Below are positions 1-9,381 of a stretch of 64,000 bases of DNA, piece after piece. The position numbers and the translations under genes are program-made. Below the pieces are notes generated by a model. It saw only the letters and a list, made by a program, of their open reading frames with translations. It was not told where the DNA came from and did not search any database. The DNA is from Tsuneonella aeria. GTDB lineage: Bacteria; Pseudomonadota; Alphaproteobacteria; Sphingomonadales; Sphingomonadaceae. Every line of letters begins with the position of its first letter. The first letter of the stretch is position 1. The stretch is taken from positions 372,001 through 436,000 of the forward strand of contig NZ_WTZA01000002.1 in the NCBI RefSeq assembly GCF_009827495.1, given 5' to 3'.

Positions 1-1
1 G

Positions 2-1489
2 CGCAATTGGGACTGCTTCGATCGCATTGTCGAGGTGCTGGAGCGATTGGACGAGGATCAGACCCTGCTCGTCCAGTCGGGCAAGCCCGTGGGGGTGTTC
101 CCCACCCATAAGGACGCGCCGCGCGTGCTGATCGCCAATTCCAACCTCGTGCCCAAGTGGGCGACGTGGGAAAAGTTCAACGAACTCGATCGCGCCGGGC
201 TGATGATGTACGGCCAGATGACCGCCGGCAGCTGGATCTACATCGGCAGCCAGGGCATCGTCCAGGGCACATACGAAACGTTCGCCGAGATGGGCCGCCA
301 GCACTATGGGGGAGACTTGCGGGGCAAGTGGATCCTCACCGCTGGCCTTGGCGGGATGGGCGGCGCGCAGCCGCTCGCGGCGGTCATGGCCGGGGCGCAC
401 TGCATCGCGGTCGAGTGCCAGGAAAGCTCGATCGAGAAGCGCCTCGCGACCCGTTACCTCGACTATCGCGCCGCCACGGTGGACGAGGCGCTGGAGATCG
501 TCGGCAAGGCCGACCGCCCCGTCAGCGTCGGGGTGCTTGGCAATGCGGCCGAGGTGCTCCCCGACATGGTCGCCCGCGGCATCCGGCCCGACGCGGTGAC
601 CGATCAGACAAGCGCGCACGATCCCGCCAACGGCTACCTGCCAGCAGGTTGGACGGTGGCGCAATGGCTCGAGATGCGCGAGCGCGATCCCGCCGCGGTG
701 GCCAGGGCCGCACGCCACTCGATGGCCCGCCATGTCGAAGCGATGCTCGCGTTCAAGGCGATGGGCGTGCCGGTGTTCGATTACGGCAACAACATCCGCC
801 AGGAAGCCTTCGACGACGGCGTGACCGGCGCCTTCGACTTTCCCGGCTTCGTCCCTGCCTATGTCCGGCCGCTGTTCTGCCGCGGGGTTGGGCCGTTCCG
901 CTGGGCGGCGCTTTCGGGCGATCCTGAAGACATCTACCGCACCGATCAGCGGGTAAAGGAGCTGATACCGGACGATCCGCACCTCCACCGCTGGCTCGAC
1001 ATGGCGCGCGAGCGGATCGCATTCCAGGGGCTGCCGGCGCGCATCTGCTGGGTCGGCCTCGGCCAACGTGACCGGCTGGGCCTGGCGTTCAACGAGATGG
1101 TGCGGAACGGCGAGGTGTCCGCCCCGATCGTGATCGGCCGCGACCATCTCGACAGCGGCAGCGTAGCCAGCCCCAACCGCGAGACGGAGGCCATGCGCGA
1201 CGGCAGCGACGCGGTGAGCGACTGGCCGCTGCTCAACGCGCTGCTCAACACCGCCAGCGGCGCGACCTGGGTTTCGCTGCACCACGGCGGCGGCGTCGGC
1301 ATGGGTTATTCCCAGCACGCGGGCATGGTTATTGTCGCCGACGGCACCGAAGATGCGGAGCGGCGGCTGCGGCGCGTCCTGTGGAACGATCCCGCGACCG
1401 GGGTCATGCGCCATGCCGACGCCGGCTACGATATCGCGATCGATTGCGCTGCGGAGCAGAGGCTCGATCTTCCGATGGTGCGGCGATGA
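2..1489 (+). CDS. hutU: Urocanate hydratase, 5' end outside the window
   Basis: Urocanase converts urocanate to imidazolone propionate in the cytoplasm, the second step of histidine breakdown. The reading frame is open from base 2 and begins with family-typical sequence ([16 protein letters not shown], then [12 protein letters not shown]). The protein therefore starts left of the window; about 60 of the usual roughly 555 residues are missing. The NAD-binding glycine-rich stretch [10 protein letters not shown] and the C-terminal [15 protein letters not shown] motif are both visible. The stop codon overlaps the ATG of hutH in an ATGA, so the two genes are translationally coupled. The identification is secure. 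Confidence 0.96.
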   Translation, partial: RNWDCFDRIVEVLERLDEDQTLLVQSGKPVGVFPTHKDAPRVLIANSNLVPKWATWEKFNELDRAGLMMYGQMTAGSWIYIGSQGIVQGTYETFAEMGRQHYGGDLRGKWILTAGLGGMGGAQPLAAVMAGAHCIAVECQESSIEKRLATRYLDYRAATVDEALEIVGKADRPVSVGVLGNAAEVLPDMVARGIRPDAVTDQTSAHDPANGYLPAGWTVAQWLEMRERDPAAVARAARHSMARHVEAMLAFKAMGVPVFDYGNNIRQEAFDDGVTGAFDFPGFVPAYVRPLFCRGVGPFRWAALSGDPEDIYRTDQRVKELIPDDPHLHRWLDMARERIAFQGLPARICWVGLGQRDRLGLAFNEMVRNGEVSAPIVIGRDHLDSGSVASPNRETEAMRDGSDAVSDWPLLNALLNTASGATWVSLHHGGGVGMGYSQHAGMVIVADGTEDAERRLRRVLWNDPATGVMRHADAGYDIAIDCAAEQRLDLPMVRR

Positions 1490-3000
1490 GCAGCGCGATC
1501 GTTCTCGATCCGGAGTCCGTCGACTTCGCGACCCTGCGCCGCTTGTGGCGCGGCGCTCCGGCTCGCCTCGACAACGGCGCGCGGGAGAGGATTGCCGCTT
1601 CGGCCGAGGTCGTGGACCGGATCGTGGCCGGGGGCGAAACCGTCTACGGCGTCAACACGGGCTTCGGCCTGCTCGCCAACACGCGCATTCCGTCCGAACG
1701 ACTGGCCGAGCTGCAGCGAAACCTGATCCTGTCGCACGCCTGCGGCCTCGGTGACCCATTGCCGCGCCATGTCGTGCGGTTGATGATCGCACTCAAGCTG
1801 CTCGGCTTGGGCCGGGGATATTCGGGTGTTCGTCCGGAAGTAATCGACGCGCTTCAGGCGCTGATCGATCATGACGCGATGCCCGTTGTGCCTGCACAGG
1901 GCAGCGTGGGTGCGTCGGGCGACCTCGCGCCGCTCGCCCACCTTATCGCCGCGCTCATGGGCTTCGGCCAGATCGATGTCGCCGGCGCGATCATGCCCGC
2001 CGCCGATGCCCTGGTCAGGCTCGGCATGGCGCCGCTCGAGCTGGGGCCGAAGGAAGGGCTGGCGCTGATCAACGGCACCCAGGCCTCGACTGCGATCGCG
2101 CTTGACGCGCTGTTTGCGGCGGAGCGGGTATTCGGCGCCGCGCTGGTAGCGGGCGCGATGTCGGTCGATGCGCTGAAAGGCAGCATCAAGCCGTTCGATC
2201 CGCGCATTTCCGCCTTGCGCGGGCAACCCGGCCAGATTCGTGTTGCTGCGCAGATCGCAGCCCTGCTTGATGGATCGGCGATAATCGCCAGCCATGCCCG
2301 CTGCGGCCGGGTGCAGGATCCCTACAGCTTCCGCTGCCAGCCGCAGGTGATGGGCGCCTCGCTGGACCTGCTGGCCAATGCGGCGCGCACGCTGACGATC
2401 GAGGCGGCGGCGGTCACTGACAACCCGATCGTGTTCGGCGAAGACGACAGCGCGATTTCCGGGGGGAACTTCCACGCCCAGCCGGTCGCCTTTGCCGGCG
2501 ACACCATCGCAATCGCAATGTGCGAGGTCGGCAGTATTTCCGAGCGCCGCACCGCGGTCCTCGTCGATCCAAAGATGAGCGGTCTGCCGGCATTTCTGAC
2601 CGAAGACGGTGGGGTCAATTCGGGCCTGATGATTCCGCAAGTCACTGCCGCAGCGCTGGTTTCGGAGAACAAGTCGCTCGCGTTTCCTGCGTCCGTCGAT
2701 TCGATCCCGACAAGCGCGGGTCAGGAGGACCATGTGTCGATGGCGCCGATCGCCGCGCGCAAGGCGGCGTCGATCGTCCGCAATGTCGCGGGTGTGCTGG
2801 CGGTCGAACTGATCGCTGCCGCGCAGGGAATCGATTTTCACGCACCCGTCGCGACCAGCGAACGCCTCGGCGCCGCGCACGCGCGTGTGCGCGGGATCAC
2901 CGCGCGGCTCGCGCAGGACCGGTACCTCGCCGACGAAATGCGGGCGTTGCAGGCGGCTATCCTGGACGGCGGCTGGCTCGACGACTTCACCATCGCGTGA
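1486..3000 (+). CDS. hutH: Histidine ammonia-lyase
   Basis: HutH deaminates L-histidine to urocanate, the substrate of the neighbouring HutU. The protein has 504 residues, normal for the family. The Ala-Ser-Gly triplet that cyclises to the MIO electrophile is present in [15 protein letters not shown]. The N-terminal [15 protein letters not shown] and the C-terminal active-site stretch with [10 protein letters not shown] are also typical. The ATG at 1486 is chosen because it overlaps the hutU stop by 4 bp and gives the normal N-terminus; an in-frame extension upstream would run through hutU. No hutI, hutG or hutC lies downstream, so any other hut genes are left of the window. Confidence 0.97.
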   Translation: MSSAIVLDPESVDFATLRRLWRGAPARLDNGARERIAASAEVVDRIVAGGETVYGVNTGFGLLANTRIPSERLAELQRNLILSHACGLGDPLPRHVVRLMIALKLLGLGRGYSGVRPEVIDALQALIDHDAMPVVPAQGSVGASGDLAPLAHLIAALMGFGQIDVAGAIMPAADALVRLGMAPLELGPKEGLALINGTQASTAIALDALFAAERVFGAALVAGAMSVDALKGSIKPFDPRISALRGQPGQIRVAAQIAALLDGSAIIASHARCGRVQDPYSFRCQPQVMGASLDLLANAARTLTIEAAAVTDNPIVFGEDDSAISGGNFHAQPVAFAGDTIAIAMCEVGSISERRTAVLVDPKMSGLPAFLTEDGGVNSGLMIPQVTAAALVSENKSLAFPASVDSIPTSAGQEDHVSMAPIAARKAASIVRNVAGVLAVELIAAAQGIDFHAPVATSERLGAAHARVRGITARLAQDRYLADEMRALQAAILDGGWLDDFTIA

Positions 3001-3066
3001 GCCGTCCCCTGTTTGGGGCTGGCGCCGATCGGGAACCTCAGCGGGCTCCTCGAGCATTGTGAAGAG

Positions 3067-3648
3067 ATGGATGCGGCGACATTTGACGATCTGACTGCCA
3101 GGGTCCGGGCGTGCCGCATGTGCGCGGACGCTCTCCCATCAGAGCCGCGTCCGGTGTTCCAGGTGTCGCCCACTGCGCGGCTGCTCGTGGCAAGCCAGGC
3201 CCCCGGGACGCGCGTGCAGGCATCGGGGATCCCCTTTTCCGATGCCTCGGGTGAGCGGCTCCGCGAGTGGATGGGCGTTAGCACATCGCAATTTTACGAC
3301 ACCCGGAACATTGCCATTCTCCCGATGGGGTTCTGCTATCCAGGCAGGAAAGATGGCGGCGATGCCCCACCCCGGCGGGAATGTGCGGAGCTGTGGCGGG
3401 ATGACCTCTTGGCGTCGATGCCTGCGCTGCGGCTGACGCTGCTGGTCGGCACGTATGCGCAAGTGGACGCCCTGGGCCCCGGCAAGATGATCGATCGGGT
3501 GCGCCGGTTCATGGACTACCTGCCGCAGTACTTCCCGCTGCCGCATCCTTCGTGGCGCTCCCGCATCTGGTCACAGAACAATCCCTGGTTCGAGGCGGAG
3601 GTGCTACCCGTGCTGAAACAGGAAGTGCAAAAGGCGCTGGCATCGTGA
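3067..3648 (+). CDS. Uracil-DNA glycosylase superfamily protein
   Basis: A protein of 193 residues resembling the uracil-DNA glycosylase superfamily proteins of proteobacteria (a branch separate from Ung). Visible landmarks are an N-terminal CRMC pair, the substrate-loop region ASQAPGTRVQASGIPFSDASG, and the C-terminal HPSWR motif that stands for the usual HPS leucine-loop region. Only two cysteines occur near the N-terminus, so a complete four-cysteine iron-sulphur site is not evident. Activity on uracil is not proven for this branch. The ATG at 3067 matches the typical N-terminus; an in-frame TTG at 3013 would add 18 residues. The stop overlaps the next gene (GTGA), suggesting a two-gene operon. 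Confidence 0.8.
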   Translation: MDAATFDDLTARVRACRMCADALPSEPRPVFQVSPTARLLVASQAPGTRVQASGIPFSDASGERLREWMGVSTSQFYDTRNIAILPMGFCYPGRKDGGDAPPRRECAELWRDDLLASMPALRLTLLVGTYAQVDALGPGKMIDRVRRFMDYLPQYFPLPHPSWRSRIWSQNNPWFEAEVLPVLKQEVQKALAS

Positions 3649-4193
3649 GCCCGGCCGCGGATCGCCATCCGATCTACACCGTCGGCCATTCGACACGCTC
3701 GATCGATGAATTCGTCGATCTGCTGCGGGCCGGAAACGTGCAATGCCTGGTGGATGTGCGGAGTATTCCGCGATCGCGCACCAATCCGCAGTATAACCTG
3801 GACAGCCTGCCGGAGACGCTGGCCGCATACCAGATCCGGCACACCATCATTCCCGAACTGGGCGGGCGGCGCGGTCGCCAGAAAGACGTTGCTGCGGACG
3901 TGAACGGCTTCTGGACGAACCAGAGCTTCCACAATTACGCGGACTACGCGATGTCGGACGCCTTCCGCCGTGGTCTTGCTCAGCTGGCGGAACTCGGCAT
4001 CGAAACGCGCTGCGCAATCATGTGTTCGGAAGCAGTCTGGTGGCGCTGCCATCGCCGGATCATCGCGGATTACCTGCTGGCACGCGGACGATCGGTCCTG
4101 CACCTGATGGGCAAGGACAGGATCGAACCGGCGAAGATGACGCCCGCCGCGGTGGCTGGGCAAAACGTGCTGACCTATCCGGCTGCGACCTGA
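3645..4193 (+). CDS. DUF488 family protein
   Basis: The protein has 182 residues. It begins with the diagnostic DUF488 signature YTVGHSTRSIDEFVDLL and carries the second conserved block CSEAVWWRCHRRIIADYL near residues 125-142. The two conserved cysteines in and around that block are typical, but no reaction is established for the family. The GTG start at 3645 overlaps the stop of the glycosylase-family gene, so the two are probably made together. In-frame sequence upstream of 3645 lies inside the preceding gene and is not needed. A role in nucleic-acid stress is possible from the pairing, but this is only inference. Confidence 0.85.
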   Translation: MSPAADRHPIYTVGHSTRSIDEFVDLLRAGNVQCLVDVRSIPRSRTNPQYNLDSLPETLAAYQIRHTIIPELGGRRGRQKDVAADVNGFWTNQSFHNYADYAMSDAFRRGLAQLAELGIETRCAIMCSEAVWWRCHRRIIADYLLARGRSVLHLMGKDRIEPAKMTPAAVAGQNVLTYPAAT

Positions 4194-4223
4194 CTGGCGC
4201 GCGCTGTCAGCGTTTTCAAACCA

Positions 4224-4244
4224 TGCAATTGATAATCGCTTGCA
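4224..4244 (+). promoter_or_regulatory. Candidate Fur-type iron box
   Basis: An imperfect inverted repeat with TGCAA and TTGCA arms around an A/T-rich core containing TGATAATC. It lies about 70 bp before exbB, the first gene of an iron-uptake operon. The shape and position fit an alphaproteobacterial Fur site, but the core is not symmetrical, so a plain promoter element is also possible. Confidence 0.45.
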
Positions 4245-4313
4245 ATAGAGGGCGGCGGCTCTAAAGGCGGATTCGCGCCCGGCAGGGCGGATTCATCCAA
4301 TTTGGGGCATTCG

Positions 4314-5072
4314 ATGAAGGTCAGTTTTCGCGTTCCGCTGTTCCTTGCCGGTGCTGCACTGTCGCAGCCGGCTTTCGCACAAGGGGGCGGGGCGCGACCG
4401 GTGCCGACGAACCTGAGCGTCGGGGAAATGTTCCTGGGCGCCGACTGGGTGGTCAAGCTGGTCATGATCGGCCTGCTGGTCGCTTCCATCGCGACCTGGA
4501 CGGTGTTCGTGGCCAAGCATCGCGAGTTGCGCCAGGCACGGGCGGCGGCGGAGGAGGCGCGCGACCAGCTGGCCGCCGCCCGGACGCTGGCCGACCTGCC
4601 AGCCGGGCTTCGGACGTCGCCCCTGGTTCGGCAGGCATTCGAAGAGATCGAGCATTCCGCCGATGCCCTGGGTGACCGTGACGGCATCAAGGAACGGCTA
4701 GTTTCCCGGCTCGACCGCTTCGAGGCGGAGCTGGCGCGCCGCATGACCCGCGGGGTCACGATCCTTGCCACGATCGGGGCGATCGCGCCGTTCGTGGGCC
4801 TGTTCGGCACCGTCTGGGGCATCATGAACAGCTTCATCGGCATTGCCGAGGAGCAGACCACCAACCTTGCGGTGGTGGCCCCGGGCATCGCGGAAGCGCT
4901 GCTGGCGACGGCGCTCGGCCTTGTCGCAGCCATCCCGGCGGTCGTGTTCTACAACCACTTTGCCCGCGCGATCGCCGCGCACCGCGCGGTGGTGGCCGAC
5001 AGTGCGGCGGCTCTCCTGCGCCTCGTCTCGCGCGATCTCAGCCGGGGCAGGCTGTCGCGGGAGCCGGCCTGA
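4314..5072 (+). CDS. exbB: TonB-system energiser ExbB (MotA/TolQ/ExbB family)
   Basis: ExbB is the proton-channel subunit of the inner-membrane ExbB-ExbD-TonB machine that powers outer-membrane receptors. The protein has 252 residues and starts with a cleavable-looking signal (MKVSFRVPLFLAGAALSQPA, then FAQ), as in type-1 ExbB proteins. A membrane span follows near residues 45-63. A cytoplasmic region comes next, then the conserved paired C-terminal spans with TILATIGAIAPFVGLFGTVWGIM and AEALLATALGLVAAIPAVVFYN. The ATG at 4314 has TTTGGGG just upstream. exbD follows after 2 bp. The neighbouring siderophore receptor makes it part of iron uptake rather than the Tol system. Confidence 0.95.
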   Translation: MKVSFRVPLFLAGAALSQPAFAQGGGARPVPTNLSVGEMFLGADWVVKLVMIGLLVASIATWTVFVAKHRELRQARAAAEEARDQLAAARTLADLPAGLRTSPLVRQAFEEIEHSADALGDRDGIKERLVSRLDRFEAELARRMTRGVTILATIGAIAPFVGLFGTVWGIMNSFIGIAEEQTTNLAVVAPGIAEALLATALGLVAAIPAVVFYNHFARAIAAHRAVVADSAAALLRLVSRDLSRGRLSREPA

Positions 5073-5074
5073 CC

Positions 5075-5503
5075 ATGTCGCTCAAACTCGCCTCCGACAG
5101 CGAAGAGCTCGCCGTCGCGCACGAGATCAACGTGACGCCGTTCATCGACGTCATGCTGGTTCTGCTGATCATCTTCATGGTTGCCGCGCCGCTGGCTACG
5201 GTGGACGTGAAGGTTGACCTTCCGGTCTCAACCGCACGGCCGAACCCCGCGCCAGATTCGCCGGTGTACCTGTCACTTACATCCGATGGCGGCATCTCGG
5301 TGGGCGAGGAAGCGGTAACGCTTGCCACCTTGGGCCCGGCAATCGTGCGGGCGACCCGGCAGGACCGCGAGCAGCGGATCTTCCTGCGCGCGGACAAGTC
5401 AATCACCTATGACGAAATCGTCCAGGCGATGAACGCCCTGCGCGCGGCCGGTTACGTCAAGGTCGCGCTGGTCGGGCTCGAGTCGGGCGAGGCACCCCGG
5501 TGA
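5075..5503 (+). CDS. exbD: TonB-system subunit ExbD
   Basis: ExbD (142 residues) pairs with ExbB to convert proton flow into movement of TonB. The single N-terminal span carries the essential aspartate in the signature INVTPFIDVMLVLLIIFMV (residues 19-37), and a periplasmic domain follows. Length and layout are normal. It starts 2 bp after the exbB stop, and its own stop overlaps the GTG of tonB, so the three are one translationally coupled unit. Confidence 0.95.
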   Translation: MSLKLASDSEELAVAHEINVTPFIDVMLVLLIIFMVAAPLATVDVKVDLPVSTARPNPAPDSPVYLSLTSDGGISVGEEAVTLATLGPAIVRATRQDREQRIFLRADKSITYDEIVQAMNALRAAGYVKVALVGLESGEAPR

Positions 5504-6252
5504 GCGCGGCGAGCCCGGCGGCGCGCACGTGGCTGCCCGGTGCGGGCGTGGTCACGGCGGTGCATGGCCTGGCGATCGCCGGGGTCTTGTGGCTCGGCAT
5601 GGGCGAGCGGCCGCTTCCCGTGGAAGAACCGATCGTGCTCATGGACCTTCCGCCGCTCGCCGCCGCGGCCGTGACGCCGGTCGCCAGCGCGCCGGTGCAG
5701 CCCCAGCCTGCGGTGGCGCAGCCGACCGCTACACCGCGCGTCACCGCGCCGCCCGTCAATGCGCCCCTGCCGCGCGAGGTGGTCTCCGTTTCGCCGCCCG
5801 CGCCGACGCCTTCCTTGATGGCACCCGCGCCGCCCAGCGTCAGCGCGCCCCCGGTCGCCAGCGCGCCGGCGTCTCGCCCGGCGCCGGTCCAGAACGCGCC
5901 CGCACGGGACGCGCCGGGGAAGTCCGCCAACGATGGCGACAACCCCCGCGCCAAGCAGCAGGAAGCGGATTACTTCGCCCAGCTTTCCGCCCACCTCAAC
6001 AAGCGCAAGCGCTATCCGACGGAGGCCAAGAAGGCGCGGCAGCAGGGCGTGGTCACCGTCCGCTTCACCGTCCACGCCGATGGCTCCGTGACCGGCAGTG
6101 CGATCCGCCGGTCGAGCGGGCACGAGCTGCTCGACCAGGCAACGCTGGAACTGCTCCAGCGCGTCGCGCCGCTGCCCCGTTTTCCCAAGTCGATGACCAA
6201 ACCGAGCATCACCCTGTCGCTGCCCATCGATTATTCTTTGCAAACAAGCTAA
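5500..6252 (+). CDS. tonB: TonB energy-transducing protein
   Basis: A TonB protein of 250 residues. It has one N-terminal membrane anchor (about residues 13-34) and a long proline/alanine-rich periplasmic linker (about 38-145). The globular C-terminal domain begins near YFAQLSAHLNKRKRYP and contains GVVTVRFTVHADGSVTGSAIRRSSG, the classic TonB C-terminal fold that contacts receptor TonB boxes. The GTG start at 5500 overlaps the exbD stop. The preceding genes and the following receptor show that its immediate client is the siderophore receptor at 6275, although a second receptor lies at 20.8 kb. Confidence 0.93.
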   Translation: MSAASPAARTWLPGAGVVTAVHGLAIAGVLWLGMGERPLPVEEPIVLMDLPPLAAAAVTPVASAPVQPQPAVAQPTATPRVTAPPVNAPLPREVVSVSPPAPTPSLMAPAPPSVSAPPVASAPASRPAPVQNAPARDAPGKSANDGDNPRAKQQEADYFAQLSAHLNKRKRYPTEAKKARQQGVVTVRFTVHADGSVTGSAIRRSSGHELLDQATLELLQRVAPLPRFPKSMTKPSITLSLPIDYSLQTS

Positions 6253-6275
6253 TGAAAAAGAAAGGAATCTTTTAG
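6252..6275 (+). other. Seven-codon mini-ORF between tonB and the receptor
   Basis: An ATG overlapping the last base of the tonB stop begins MKKKGIF, and its TAG stop ends on the G of the receptor's GTG start. The A/G-rich codons double as the ribosome-binding site of the receptor gene. It may act in translational coupling, or be chance; nothing shows that the peptide itself matters. Confidence 0.3.
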
Positions 6276-8638
6276 TGAGGGATCGGTCAAGGGGAGTCGT
6301 TCGCCCGTTCAGCCTGCGCAATGCGCGGGGCAGCGCGGCGGCCGCCGCCATCGGCATCGGGGCGGCGTTGCTCGCGACTCCAGCCACCGCGCAAGACGCA
6401 TCGGAAGATGAAGAGGTCGAGCTCGACACCTTGCGGATCGAGGACCGCACCGCTGACGTCAATCCGAACGCAGAGCCGGGCGCTCCCTACAAGGCGCGGA
6501 CATCGGGCGACGTGCGCATCACCCGGCCGATCGCCGAAATGCCCAACACGATGCAGGTGCTGACGGAAAGCTACATCGAGGATTCGGGCTACACGGACCT
6601 GCGTCCGCTGCTGGATGCGCAGCCGGGCATCACCGTGGGCACCGGCGAGAACGGCAACCAGTTCGGTGACCGTTACATCATTCGCGGCCAGGAAGCGCGC
6701 AGCGACGTGTTCGTGGACGGACTCCGCGATCCCGGCATGACGACCCGCGAAACCTTCGCCGTCGATCAGGTGGAGATTTCCAAGGGTCCGAACAGCACCT
6801 TTGCCGGACGCGGCACGGCGGGGGGTGCGGTCAACCTCATCACCAAGCAGGCGACCACCGACTACGATTTCGTTCGTGCCGATATCGGCCTCGGCACCGA
6901 TCGCTATGTGCGCGGGACCGTCGATGCGAACTTCGTGCTGGGCGAAGACCTCGCCGTGCGGGCCAACGTGCTCTACGGCTACACCGAAGTGCCGGACCGC
7001 GGGCCGGCTGACCGCGAGCGCAAGGGCGCCGCACTTTCGGCCACCTGGTCGCCGGGCGACGCGTTCGATATCACGCTCGATTATTACGGCCTGCGCGCGC
7101 ACGACAAGCCGGACATCGGCGATTATCTGTCGGGCGACGGTTCCACCGGCAACCGCCTGCCGGTCGAGACGCCGCCGTATGCGCAGGACCAGGACTTCAT
7201 GCGGTCCCATGTCGATGTCTTCACCGGACGGGTGAACTGGGCCCTGTCGGACAATGTGAAGCTGACCAACCGCACGCGCTACGGCATGTCGGACAACGGC
7301 TATGTCGTCACTGCCGCGGCCGGGAACACCACCTCGGCCACCGGCCCGGGCGGTGCGTACCCCACGATCACATTCTCGACGCACCAGAAGTTCCAGAAGG
7401 TGGATTACTTCGCCACCCAGACCAACCTGCTCATCAGCAGCGACATGATGGGCGGCAAGAACGACCTTATCATCGGTGCCGAATACACCGATCACAGCGT
7501 CAAGAACGGCAACTGGCTGAACACCAACACTGGCGCGTTCAACTGCCGCACCGGCACCGCCGCGGGTAGCGCGCTCAACAACTACTGCGGGATCGGCGCG
7601 GACGGTCGGCCGGTTTCCAACCTCAACAGCCTGCTGGGGCGTTCGATCGTCCGGGGTGCTGTGAACCAGGACTACCATGTCGAAACGCTGTCCGCCTACG
7701 TGATGGACACGCTCGACATCACCGACGCGCTCACCGTGTTCGGCGGGGTGCGCTTCGACACCTACGATTATTCGCTGGGCGTGACGGGCGGCAACCCGCC
7801 GGCGGTAACGCAATACGAATACAGCGATTCCTTCTGGAACGGCCACCTGGGCGTCACATACGAGCTGGGCGAACTGGGCATGATCTACGCCTCGGTCGCC
7901 ACGGCCGCCGACATCAACGGCGGGGAATCGGACGTCGGCACCAACGCGGGCTATGGCGGCCTGCTGCTGGTGGACGGGGAACTGCCCGACGCCATCCCCG
8001 AACGCTCGATGCTGTATGAACTGGGCACCAAGCTCAACCTGTTCGACAACCGCTTCCTGCTCACCGCTTCGGTGTTCCAGATCGACAAGGACGACGTGTT
8101 CGAAGCGGCCGGCAGCGGCTATACGCCGACGGGCACGGGCAACACCGGCGCGAACCGCACGCGCGGGTTCGAGTTGGGCCTTGCCGGCAACATCACCCCG
8201 ATCTGGTCGTTCCAGGGCGGCCTGACGGTGATGGATGCGGAGATCACGAAGTCGGCGGCCAACCCGCTTCGCGTGGGCAAGACGCTGTCGAACTTCGCCG
8301 ACTTCCAGGCATCGCTGCTGACGCGCATCCAGCCGACCGACGCCTTCGCGCTGGGCTTCGCGGTCAAGCACAAGAGCAAGCGCTATGCAGGCCAGCCCGA
8401 CACGGCGCCCGCGTTCACCACCCGGCCGGATGGCACGTTCTTCTACAACCAGCCGGTCCCGGCCTACACCGTGGGCGATGCCTTCGTCGAATATCGCTTC
8501 AACGAGAACATCGAGTTCCGGCTGAACGCGAACAACCTGACGGACGAGAAGTACTATCTCGCCGCGTACCAGAGCGGGCGGTTCCTCTACAAAGGCGACG
8601 CGCGCCAGGTGGTGGGCACGCTGACCCTGCGGTATTGA
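6275..8638 (+). CDS. TonB-dependent siderophore receptor (Fiu/CirA-like)
   Basis: An outer-membrane receptor of 787 residues. A signal peptide with a long N-region ends near ATPATAQD. A plug domain (about residues 70-185) follows, with MPNTMQVLTESYIEDSGY, the RYIIRGQEARSDVFVDGLRD stretch and the VEISKGPNSTFAGRGTAGGAVNLITK block typical of siderophore receptors. The rest is a 22-strand-type barrel ending in an aromatic residue (LTLRY). The plug style resembles catecholate siderophore receptors such as Fiu, but the ligand cannot be read from sequence. The GTG start is preceded by AAAGGAA. It lies 22 bp after tonB and just before a PiuC-type hydroxylase, the usual partner of such receptors. Confidence 0.92.
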   Translation: MRDRSRGVVRPFSLRNARGSAAAAAIGIGAALLATPATAQDASEDEEVELDTLRIEDRTADVNPNAEPGAPYKARTSGDVRITRPIAEMPNTMQVLTESYIEDSGYTDLRPLLDAQPGITVGTGENGNQFGDRYIIRGQEARSDVFVDGLRDPGMTTRETFAVDQVEISKGPNSTFAGRGTAGGAVNLITKQATTDYDFVRADIGLGTDRYVRGTVDANFVLGEDLAVRANVLYGYTEVPDRGPADRERKGAALSATWSPGDAFDITLDYYGLRAHDKPDIGDYLSGDGSTGNRLPVETPPYAQDQDFMRSHVDVFTGRVNWALSDNVKLTNRTRYGMSDNGYVVTAAAGNTTSATGPGGAYPTITFSTHQKFQKVDYFATQTNLLISSDMMGGKNDLIIGAEYTDHSVKNGNWLNTNTGAFNCRTGTAAGSALNNYCGIGADGRPVSNLNSLLGRSIVRGAVNQDYHVETLSAYVMDTLDITDALTVFGGVRFDTYDYSLGVTGGNPPAVTQYEYSDSFWNGHLGVTYELGELGMIYASVATAADINGGESDVGTNAGYGGLLLVDGELPDAIPERSMLYELGTKLNLFDNRFLLTASVFQIDKDDVFEAAGSGYTPTGTGNTGANRTRGFELGLAGNITPIWSFQGGLTVMDAEITKSAANPLRVGKTLSNFADFQASLLTRIQPTDAFALGFAVKHKSKRYAGQPDTAPAFTTRPDGTFFYNQPVPAYTVGDAFVEYRFNENIEFRLNANNLTDEKYYLAAYQSGRFLYKGDARQVVGTLTLRY

Positions 8639-8697
8639 GGCTGCGGGCGGGGAGGGTGCGTCTGCGTCCTCCCGGCACCACCGGATAGCGAGCGCGC

Positions 8698-9381
8698 ATG
8701 CTGACCATCATCGATCAATTCCTCAACCCGGAGGAAGTCCGGCAAATGCTGGACCGCCTCCAGTCGGCCGCCTGGCGGGATGGGAGCGATACGGCCGGTT
8801 CGCGTTCGGTGGCGGTGAAGCAGAATTTGCAGACCCGGCGTGACGATCCGGTCGCGCGCGACCTGGGCGAAACGATCCTGGGCAAGATGGGCACGAACTC
8901 CGAGTTCGTCTCGTCCACACTGGCTGAGAAAATCTGGCCGCCGGTCTTCAACCTCTATCAGGACGGCGGACACTACGGCACCCATTCCGATGCCGCGCTG
9001 ATGCGTCTTCCCGAAGCGAACCTGACCCTGCGCAGCGATGTTTCGGCCACGCTGTTCCTCTCCGATCCGGCCAGTTACGAGGGCGGTGAGCTGGTCATTG
9101 AGGAGCAGTTCGGCGCGCAGGCGGTAAAGCTCGCGGCAGGCGACATGGTGATCTATCCCTCGTCCAGCCTGCACCGCGTAGCGCCGGTGACGGCCGGGCA
9201 GCGCATCTGCGCGATCACCTGGATACAGTCCGCTGTCGCTGACACCGCGGCGCGCACCTTGCTCTATGATCTCGACCGTTCGATCCGTGCATTGACCCCG
9301 GGGCGGGCAAGCGACGATCCGGACGTCGACCGGCTGATCCACGTCTATCACAACCTGCTGCGGCGCTGGGCCCATCCGTGA
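8698..9381 (+). CDS. piuC: Fe(II)/2-oxoglutarate-dependent PKHD-type hydroxylase (PiuC/YbiX)
   Basis: A cytoplasmic dioxygenase-fold protein of 227 residues. The iron ligands are visible as HxD in GGHYGTHSDAAL and the distal histidine in SSLHRVAPV, and the 2-oxoglutarate-binding arginine follows in GQRICAITW. Length and the C-terminal helical stretch (ARTLLYDLDRSIRAL) are standard for PiuC/YbiX. Genes of this family regularly sit beside Fiu/PiuA-type siderophore receptors, as here. Their exact substrate is not settled; a role in handling imported siderophore iron is inferred. The stop overlaps the next gene (GTGA). Confidence 0.93.
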   Translation: MLTIIDQFLNPEEVRQMLDRLQSAAWRDGSDTAGSRSVAVKQNLQTRRDDPVARDLGETILGKMGTNSEFVSSTLAEKIWPPVFNLYQDGGHYGTHSDAALMRLPEANLTLRSDVSATLFLSDPASYEGGELVIEEQFGAQAVKLAAGDMVIYPSSSLHRVAPVTAGQRICAITWIQSAVADTAARTLLYDLDRSIRALTPGRASDDPDVDRLIHVYHNLLRRWAHP

